Below, piece after piece: positions 1 to 3,867 of a DNA stretch of 6,771 nt. The stretch is from an uncultured Bacilli bacterium. GTDB lineage: Bacteria > Bacillota_I > Bacilli_A > RF39 > UBA660. Where the stretch lies: contig CAJTLA010000063.1 in assembly GCA_910576985.1 (NCBI GenBank), forward strand, positions 1 to 6,771, read 5' to 3'. Positions within the stretch are counted from its first letter, which is position 1. Every line of letters starts with the position of its first letter. A program made the translations under genes and the position numbers. A model generated the notes under the pieces. That model saw only the letters and a program-made list of their open reading frames with translations, searched no databases and was not told where the DNA came from.

Positions 1-1
1 T

Positions 2-100
2 AGAAAAAATTATAAGAATCAAGATAAAAAAAGTAGCATATTCATTTTGAATATACCACTTTGTCAACAATCTGAAAAAAATTACATTATTAAAGTGTAA
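2..100 (+). CDS. Possible 3' end of a gene entering from the left (unresolved)
   Basis: Two plus-strand frames are open at the left edge. One runs 33 codons from position 2 to a TAA at 98-100, ending in residues SEKNYIIKV. The other runs 16 codons from position 3 to a TGA at 48-50. Neither shows a recognisable domain. The longer one would end inside the hairpin at 75-107 and overlap the end of the convergent HIT gene by 11 bases. The bidirectional terminator suggests that a rightward gene does end here, but the sequence is too short to prove it. I cannot name the product. Confidence 0.2.
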   Translation, partial: RKNYKNQDKKSSIFILNIPLCQQSEKNYIIKV

Positions 101-107
101 TTTTTTT
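75..107. terminator. Bidirectional intrinsic terminator at the end of the HIT gene
   Basis: Positions 75-86 pair with 96-107 in a 12-bp perfect A/T-rich stem (core AAATTACA/TGTAATTT) with a nine-base loop. Runs of T follow on the plus strand (101-111), and the A run at 75-81 gives the equivalent T run on the minus strand. The HIT stop codon (90-92) lies in the loop, and the last HIT codons form one arm, so the terminator is built into the end of the gene. Confidence 0.75.
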
Positions 108-467
108 TTTTATTTGTTCATAAATATCTTGTACAGGTAATATTGTTTGTGGATCTTTGTAAAATGGTTTTAAGTGTAAGTGAAAATGTTTTACTTCCTG
201 AACCATACCATTATTTTGAATCAGTGTTAAACCATCAATATGTAATGATTTTTCTAGTAATGTTCTCATTTCTTTACTGATTTTTAAGATATGATTCCAT
301 GTTTCAGAATCCATTTCACTAATATCTAATATATGCTTTTTTGGAATAATTAATAAATGACCATTACTATCAGGATTTACATCTAAAAATACTTTTACAA
401 TATGATCTTCATATACTGTATAAGAAGGAATTTCACCTTCAATGATTTTGCAAAAAACACAATTCAT
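90..467 (-). CDS. HIT family protein (histidine triad nucleotide hydrolase/transferase)
   Basis: This is a 125-residue cytoplasmic enzyme of the histidine triad superfamily. Members of the Hint branch hydrolyse purine nucleoside phosphoramidates or related nucleotide conjugates; the exact substrate cannot be read from the sequence. The triad is HFHLHLKP at residues 94-101, and by family knowledge the middle histidine (His96) is the nucleophile. The N-terminus MNCVFCKIIEGEIPS carries Cys3 and Cys6, the CxxC pair that commonly binds zinc with later histidines. The segment NPDSNGHLLIIPKKH (31-45) is typical of the fold. Length is normal for a small Hint-type protein. The start at 467 is chosen because AAGGAG lies nine bases upstream; a start at 497 would place this site inside the coding region. 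The gene is divergent from sufC and is a common chromosomal gene with no evident link to the SUF operon. Confidence 0.93.
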   Translation of the reverse strand: MNCVFCKIIEGEIPSYTVYEDHIVKVFLDVNPDSNGHLLIIPKKHILDISEMDSETWNHILKISKEMRTLLEKSLHIDGLTLIQNNGMVQEVKHFHLHLKPFYKDPQTILPVQDIYEQIKKKITL

Positions 468-486
468 ATGATCACGCTCCTTCTTT

Positions 487-515
487 ATTATAAACAAAAG
501 AAAAAAAAGAGTAAA
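487..515 (-). promoter_or_regulatory. Predicted promoter of the HIT gene
   Basis: On the minus strand TTTACT (515-510) and TATAAT (492-487) are separated by 17 bases. Transcription would begin near 480, almost on the Shine-Dalgarno site (482-477), giving a leader of only about 13 bases. The -10 is a perfect match and the -35 matches four of six. The very short leader is the reason for caution. Confidence 0.45.
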
Positions 516-523
516 CTCTTTTT
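501..523 (-). terminator. Leftward terminator-like hairpin upstream of the HIT gene
   Basis: AAAAAGAG (504-511) pairs with CTCTTTTT (516-523) around a four-base loop. Read leftward, the stem is followed by a run of eight T. It would stop leftward transcription entering from the suf promoter region, insulating the HIT gene. It overlaps the predicted HIT -35, so the two cannot both act on one transcript. Because the stem is almost all A/T, chance formation in this AT-rich spacer is possible. Confidence 0.4.
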
Positions 524-526
524 CGT

Positions 527-600
527 GAATATCTGCGAATATCCACTATTATTATGTTTTTTTATTGTAATTTTATACAAAAACATTCATGAATATTCAT
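527..600. promoter_or_regulatory. Repeats upstream of the suf promoter (possible operator)
   Basis: GAATATC occurs twice as a direct repeat (527-533 and 537-543) separated by TGC. A 12-bp perfect palindrome ATGAATATTCAT (589-600) shares the core GAATAT and touches the predicted suf -35 at 600. Three copies of GAATAT upstream of an Fe-S assembly operon suggest a regulator site, but I do not recognise the motif. It does not resemble the IscR-type consensus as I know it. Confidence 0.3.
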
Positions 601-628
601 TTACTTATCAAATAATAAATGCTAAAAT
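600..628 (+). promoter_or_regulatory. Predicted promoter of the suf operon
   Basis: TTTACT (600-605) and TAAAAT (623-628) are 17 bases apart, and a TG at 620-621 makes an extended -10 (TGnTAAAAT). Transcription would start near 635, directly in front of the Shine-Dalgarno site AGGTGAT (636-642), leaving a leader of about 11 bases. The -35 hexamer is the same as the one predicted for the divergent HIT gene. Confidence 0.45.
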
Positions 629-645
629 AAGGAATAGGTGATAAT

Positions 646-1422
646 ATGCATATATTAAAAGTGGAACATTTGACTGTAGAAGTAGATCATAAAACAATTT
701 TAAAAGATTTTAATATTGAAATGAAGAGTGGAGAAATTCATGCAATTATGGGGCCTAATGGAACAGGGAAATCGACTTTATCAAAGGTTTTGATGGGATA
801 TCCTAGTTATCATATTTTAGAGGGAACTATTACTTATGATGATACGATCATTAATGATTTGTCAGTAGAGAAAAGAGCCCAGTTAGGTTTATTTTTAGGA
901 ATGCAAATGCCTCTTGAGATTGAAGGGGTTACAAATGCAGATTTTCTTAGAAGTGCACTAAGTTCTAAAGAAGGAGAAACTTTTTCATTAATGAAATTTA
1001 TTAAAAAATTGGATACAGTAGTAGAAAAATTAGAAATGGATAAAGATATGATTCATAGAGGAATTAATCAGGGATTTTCTGGTGGTGAAAGAAAGAAAAA
1101 TGAGATTTTACAGATGTATATGTTAGAACCAAATTGTGTTATTTTGGATGAAATTGATTCTGGATTAGATGTAGATAGTTTAAGAATTGTTGGTCAAAAG
1201 GCGATGGAATATTTTATTGAGGAACAACCAATTGTTTTACTTATTACGCATTATCAACGATTATTAGAATATATTAAGCCAACACATGTTCATGTTATGG
1301 TTGATGGATCTATTGTAAAAAGTGGTACTGTTGCTTTGGTGAAAGAGATTGAAGAATTTGGGTATGATAAATTTAAAAAAAATAGTGCACATGTTATAGA
1401 GGAAATTAAAAATCATGAATAA
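646..1422 (+). CDS. sufC: SufC, ATPase of the Fe-S cluster assembly complex
   Basis: This is a 258-residue soluble ABC-type ATPase that binds the SufB/SufD scaffold and drives its rearrangement by ATP hydrolysis during Fe-S cluster assembly in the cytoplasm. All ABC motifs are present: Walker A GPNGTGKST (36-44); a SufC-type Q-loop region LGLFLGMQMPLEIEGV; a signature inside GFSGGERKKNEILQM (FSGGE at 144-148); Walker B VILDE (165-169) with Asp168 and Glu169; D-loop SGLDVD; and the H-loop ITHYQRLLEYIKP (His202). The tail HVHVMVDGSIVKSG is characteristic of SufC rather than other ABC proteins. Length is normal for the family. The ATG at 646 is supported by AGGTGAT three bases upstream, a strong match to the 16S 3' end. 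Its 3' end overlaps the next gene by eight bases, which implies translational coupling with the scaffold subunit. Confidence 0.97.
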   Translation: MHILKVEHLTVEVDHKTILKDFNIEMKSGEIHAIMGPNGTGKSTLSKVLMGYPSYHILEGTITYDDTIINDLSVEKRAQLGLFLGMQMPLEIEGVTNADFLRSALSSKEGETFSLMKFIKKLDTVVEKLEMDKDMIHRGINQGFSGGERKKNEILQMYMLEPNCVILDEIDSGLDVDSLRIVGQKAMEYFIEEQPIVLLITHYQRLLEYIKPTHVHVMVDGSIVKSGTVALVKEIEEFGYDKFKKNSAHVIEEIKNHE

Positions 1423-2215
1423 GATATTGATAGAGAATGATATTGTCGTATCAGCAGAATTAAGTTCTAAAATTAAAATTTCTTTTTTAGAAAAAAGTGA
1501 AGATTTTGCTGTAAATAAATTGGTTGTTGATATATTAAAAGATAGTAAGTTAGAAATTATTTATCATAATGAGTCTGCGTCAAAGTTAGATATATTGATT
1601 CGAGTATCTTCAAATGTTCAGGCGAAAATTACAGAAATCAGAACTGGAAATTTTATGAAAATACGATATCGTTATGAAATTGATACAAATAGTACACTTT
1701 TTCTTCAAAAAATTCATCATATAGAAGGAATTAGAGAGCTTGATACCATTTATTTAAATGGAGAGCATGCGAAAATAAAATATCTATTAAAGACCATTTC
1801 AACCAAACGAGAAAAGTATGATATTACAGTGTATCATCATGCAAAATATACAGAAAGTTTTGTGCAGTCTAATGGGGTTAATGTAGAAGAGACTTTGGAT
1901 TTTCATGTATCTAGTGTTGTTCCTCCTGGGATGTCAGGAGCTTATGTAGATCAAAAAAATCGAATTGTGAATTTGACCGATGGAAAGTGTAATATTCATC
2001 CTAATTTGTTTATTGATGAATATGATGTGAGTGCGAATCATTCTGCTTGGATTGGAACTTTTAAAGAAGACGAATTATTTTATTTGCAAAGTAGAGGAAT
2101 CCGTAAAAAAATGGCCATTCGTTTGCTAGTGAAAGGTTTTTTACTTTCCAATTTAGATCTCACAAATAAACGAAAAGAAGAAATTGACAATATCATGGAT
2201 CAGTATTGGAGGTGA
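1415..2215 (+). CDS. sufD: SufB/SufD-family scaffold protein, short form
   Basis: This 266-residue protein belongs to the SufBD family, which forms the scaffold on which Fe-S clusters are built and to which SufC binds. The C-terminal family core is clear: DEYDVSANHSAWIGTF, ELFYLQSRGIRKKMA and the helical tail. It is much shorter than usual SufD or SufB (roughly 400-500 residues); the N-terminal domain is largely missing while the beta-helix core and C-terminal helices remain. His209 in ANHSA aligns with the conserved SufD histidine (E. coli His360). Cys192 in DGKCNIHPNLFID aligns with the SufB cysteine of the KCGAHTFP region (E. coli Cys405); both alignments are from memory. The gene is therefore called sufD by position, but it may be a single SufB/SufD hybrid. 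The start overlaps the end of sufC by eight bases, with an AGAGGA site about 12 bases upstream. The last codons (TGGAGGTGA) form the ribosome binding site of sufS. Confidence 0.85.
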   Translation: MNKILIENDIVVSAELSSKIKISFLEKSEDFAVNKLVVDILKDSKLEIIYHNESASKLDILIRVSSNVQAKITEIRTGNFMKIRYRYEIDTNSTLFLQKIHHIEGIRELDTIYLNGEHAKIKYLLKTISTKREKYDITVYHHAKYTESFVQSNGVNVEETLDFHVSSVVPPGMSGAYVDQKNRIVNLTDGKCNIHPNLFIDEYDVSANHSAWIGTFKEDELFYLQSRGIRKKMAIRLLVKGFLLSNLDLTNKRKEEIDNIMDQYWR

Positions 2216-2218
2216 ATT

Positions 2219-3412
2219 ATGAATCAGAAAGATTTTAAAATGTTAGAAAATGGAATTATTTATTTTGATAATGGTGCAACGACATTGAAACCGATTGTTT
2301 TATCTGAAGCAATTAGTGAATATTATAATGAATATAGTGCAAATGCACATAGAGGAGATTATGATATTAGTTTAAAGGTTGATGCTATGTATGAAAATAC
2401 GAGAGAGCTTGTGAAAGAATGGATTCATGCTAGTGATAGTAAGCAAATTGTTTTTACAAGTGGTTCTACAGATTCTTTGAATAAAATTATTTTTGGATAT
2501 TTTAAAGATCATTTGCAAAAAGGAGATGAAGTACTAATTACGAAAAGTGAACATGCTTCTAATGTACTTCCTTGGTTTGAATTACAAGATCAGATCGGGA
2601 TTAAGGTTCGTTATATTCCACTAAATGAATATCTTGAAGTGACTTTAGAAAATGTCCAAAAAAGTATTACAGATCATACCAAAGTTATTAGTATTGCTCA
2701 TATTACGAATGTTGTAGGTGATATTCGTCCTTTAAAAGAAATTATAGAATATGCTCATCAAAGAAATATTTTGGTGAATATAGATGGTGCACAAAGTGTT
2801 CCTCATATTCAAGTAGATGTACAAGATTTAGATATTGATTTTTTAAGTTTTTCAGCTCATAAGATGTGTGGCCCTACTGGAGTAGGCGTTTTATATGGTA
2901 AAGAAAACTTGTTAAAAGAAATGAAACCAATTATTTTTGGTGGTGGAATGAATGCAAGTTATCTTCCAGATGGGACTCGAGTGTATAATGAAATTCCATT
3001 TTTACTAGAAGCAGGTACACCAAATATTGGAGGCGTGATTGGATTTGGAAAAACAATAGAATATTTAAATCAAATTGGAATTGAAGCGATTGAGAAGCAA
3101 GAAAAAGAATTAAAGGAATATGCACTATTAAAATTATCAGAAGTTCCAAATATGATTGTGTATAATGATCATACGAATAGTGGGATTATCGCATTTAACA
3201 TAGAAGGTATTTTCGCACAAGATTTGGCGATTTATTTAAATAATTATGGAATTTGTGTGAGAGCTGGAAATCATTGTTCTAAAATTTTGAAGGATGAAAT
3301 TGGAATTAAAAATACTTGTAGAGCTAGTTTTTATTTTTATAATACAAAAGAGGAAATTGATCAATTTGTAGATGCTTTAAAAAATCCTAATATTAAATCT
3401 GAAATTTTGTAA
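2219..3412 (+). CDS. sufS: SufS, cysteine desulfurase (PLP-dependent, group II)
   Basis: This 397-residue pyridoxal-phosphate enzyme converts L-cysteine to L-alanine and holds the released sulfur as a persulfide for cluster assembly. Visible landmarks are: the N-terminal YFDNGATTLKP; KSEHASNVLPW with His112 stacking on the cofactor; NIDGAQSVPH with Asp189 and Gln192; the cofactor lysine in SFSAHKMCGPTG (Lys215); and the active-site cysteine in RAGNHCSKIL (Cys353). The RxGxHC loop is the group II (SufS) type rather than the IscS type, though RAGHHC is more usual than RAGNHC. Length is close to the family norm. The start is only three bases after the sufD stop and is preceded by GGAGGTGAATT, an excellent ribosome binding site. 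A terminator begins at the stop codon, so no sufU or sufB follows, although in many Gram-positive operons they come next. Sulfur transfer must then go directly to the scaffold or use an acceptor encoded elsewhere. Confidence 0.96.
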   Translation: MNQKDFKMLENGIIYFDNGATTLKPIVLSEAISEYYNEYSANAHRGDYDISLKVDAMYENTRELVKEWIHASDSKQIVFTSGSTDSLNKIIFGYFKDHLQKGDEVLITKSEHASNVLPWFELQDQIGIKVRYIPLNEYLEVTLENVQKSITDHTKVISIAHITNVVGDIRPLKEIIEYAHQRNILVNIDGAQSVPHIQVDVQDLDIDFLSFSAHKMCGPTGVGVLYGKENLLKEMKPIIFGGGMNASYLPDGTRVYNEIPFLLEAGTPNIGGVIGFGKTIEYLNQIGIEAIEKQEKELKEYALLKLSEVPNMIVYNDHTNSGIIAFNIEGIFAQDLAIYLNNYGICVRAGNHCSKILKDEIGIKNTCRASFYFYNTKEEIDQFVDALKNPNIKSEIL

Positions 3413-3436
3413 AGAAGCTTTTATAGTTTCTTTTTT
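3411..3436 (+). terminator. Intrinsic terminator of the suf operon
   Basis: AAAGAAGCT (3411-3419) pairs with AGTTTCTTT (3425-3433) in a nine-base stem with one G-T wobble and a five-base loop, and a run of six T ends at 3436. The stem begins within the sufS stop codon (3410-3412), so the operon closes immediately after sufS. Confidence 0.7.
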
Positions 3437-3437
3437 C

Positions 3438-3466
3438 TTGACAATTTTTCAGCTATCTATTATAAT
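3438..3466 (+). promoter_or_regulatory. Perfect-consensus sigma-A promoter pointing right
   Basis: TTGACA (3438-3443), a 17-base spacer and TATAAT (3461-3466) match the housekeeping consensus at all twelve positions with ideal spacing. It is the strongest promoter in the window. It lies between two convergent genes, just after the suf terminator, and points into the antisense strand of the xre-type gene. The start site would be near 3473. No coding region with a ribosome binding site follows closely. Confidence 0.8.
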
Positions 3467-3472
3467 GTAGAT

Positions 3473-3532
3473 ATGATTTCGTAAAAAAACATCTGGAAGA
3501 TGATTAGTTGCTTGTTTTAGAATCGTCTTTTT
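3473..3532 (+). ncRNA. Candidate short antisense RNA
   Basis: From the expected start of the consensus promoter a transcript could end at a hairpin formed by AAGATGATT (3497-3505) and AATCGTCTT (3521-3529): a nine-base stem with one G-U pair and a 15-base loop, followed by five T (3528-3532). The product would be about 60 nucleotides and antisense to the last 29 bases of the regulator gene (3504-3532) and its terminator. The long loop and short T run make termination uncertain. The alternative is read-through, giving a long antisense transcript that reaches the large gene at 3868. Confidence 0.3.
3483..3502 (-). terminator. Terminator of the HTH regulator gene
   Basis: Read on the minus strand, CATCT (3502-3498) and AGATG (3494-3490) form a five-base stem with a three-base loop, followed by seven T (3489-3483). 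It starts one base after the regulator stop codon. The stem is short, so it may be weak. Confidence 0.5.
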
Positions 3533-3725
3533 CCAAAATAATCAATTCTCCAGGTGTACAGTTTAAGTAACTACAAAACTCTTCTATATATCTAAATGAA
3601 ATAGAAGTTGTTTCGCCACGAATAATTCTGTTTAGATTTCTAGAAGTAATATTCATATTTTGACATAGCCAATATTTTGATTTTTTCTTCTTCTTTAATA
3701 GTTTTTCAATATTTATTTTTATCAT
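3504..3725 (-). CDS. Small Cro/C1-type helix-turn-helix regulator
   Basis: This 73-residue DNA-binding protein consists of essentially one five-helix Cro/C1 domain and nothing else. Helix-turn-helix residues are visible in KKSKYWLCQNMNITSRNLNR (about residues 14-33), followed by IIRGETTSISFRYIEEFCSY. The end, SYLNCTPGELIILEKDD, matches the pattern 'LxCxPGELI' shared with small YozG-like (HTH_26) regulators. The ATG at 3725 is chosen because AAGGAGG lies nine bases upstream; an earlier in-frame ATG at 3758 would put that site inside the gene. The protein is lysine-rich at the N-terminus. It is divergent from the large cysteine-rich gene, and a dyad lies between them, so local autoregulation and control of that gene are likely but not shown. 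It has no ligand-binding domain. Confidence 0.88.
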   Translation of the reverse strand: MIKINIEKLLKKKKKSKYWLCQNMNITSRNLNRIIRGETTSISFRYIEEFCSYLNCTPGELIILEKDDSKTSN

Positions 3726-3749
3726 TACTCCAATCCTCCTTATATAAAA

Positions 3750-3778
3750 ATTGTACAAGATAAGGTGGATGCAAATAA
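3750..3778 (-). promoter_or_regulatory. Weak predicted promoter of the HTH regulator
   Basis: On the minus strand TACAAT (3755-3750) is a five-of-six -10. At 17 bases upstream lies TTATTT (3778-3773), a poor -35. The dyad at 3763-3794 covers the whole spacer and -35, as expected for an autoregulated gene. The call rests mainly on the -10 and its position about 25 bases from the start codon. Confidence 0.3.
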
Positions 3779-3794
3779 GATACTTGCATTACCT
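3763..3794. promoter_or_regulatory. Dyad symmetry between divergent genes (candidate operator)
   Basis: ATGCAA (3769-3774) and TTGCAT (3784-3789) form an inverted repeat around nine bases. After a short bulge it extends with AGGT (3763-3766) and ACCT (3791-3794). The inner 19-bp element 3770-3788 matches itself at seven of nine pairs. It overlaps the predicted -35 of the large gene and the promoter region of the regulator. Position and symmetry suit binding by a dimer of the adjacent HTH protein. This is inferred, not demonstrated. Confidence 0.45.
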
Positions 3795-3812
3795 ATATTT
3801 TTGTTGTATAAT
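3784..3812 (+). promoter_or_regulatory. Predicted promoter of the large cysteine-rich gene
   Basis: TATAAT (3807-3812) is a perfect -10. TTGCAT (3784-3789), 17 bases upstream, matches three of six -35 positions and is half of the candidate operator, so a bound repressor would block it. Transcription would start near 3819, only four bases before the open frame begins. Confidence 0.45.
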
Positions 3813-3822
3813 TTGCTTATAG

Positions 3823-3867
3823 ATAATATTTTTTGTAATTTTTGTAATATTATGCAGATTATGTTGT
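3823..3867 (+). other. Signal-peptide-like in-frame extension without a start codon
   Basis: Immediately after an in-frame TAG (3820-3822), the frame of the large gene reads IIFFVIFVIL followed by CRLCC, then continues from Met3868 into MFFCGGSVEA. The first ten residues are a strong hydrophobic core and SVEA looks like a signal peptidase site, so this could be the missing leader of the secreted protein. No ATG, GTG or TTG exists in this frame before 3868, and no Shine-Dalgarno site is visible. It could be a decayed or frameshifted 5' end, a sequence error, or unusual initiation. Confidence 0.4.

Noticed and set aside
1..66. Leftward hydrophobic frame (ATFFILILIIFS) suggesting a membrane protein start
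   Set aside because: It would need a TTG start within the hairpin-adjacent spacer without a ribosome site; the ATGs nearby are in a frame that stops after eight codons.
36..67. Leftward promoter with TTGACA at 67-62
   Set aside because: No acceptable -10 occurs at 16-18 bases and no start codon with a ribosome site follows within the window.
402..641. Rightward open frame of 79 codons overlapping the HIT 5' end
   Set aside because: It is antisense to HIT, then crosses the promoter region; composition is low-complexity Lys/Ile/Tyr and there is no ribosome binding site or domain.
2213..2215. Possible Mycoplasma genetic code (TGA as tryptophan)
   Set aside because: TGA ends the scaffold gene exactly where the family ends and just before the sufS start; tryptophan is TGG throughout, with no in-frame TGA in any gene.
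2931..3149. Leftward open frame inside sufS
   Set aside because: It is antisense to a fully conserved part of sufS, with hydrophobic low-information sequence and no ribosome site.
3471..3484. Tiny open frame ATG ATT TCG TAA after the consensus promoter
   Set aside because: It has three codons and no ribosome binding site; not a credible gene or leader peptide.
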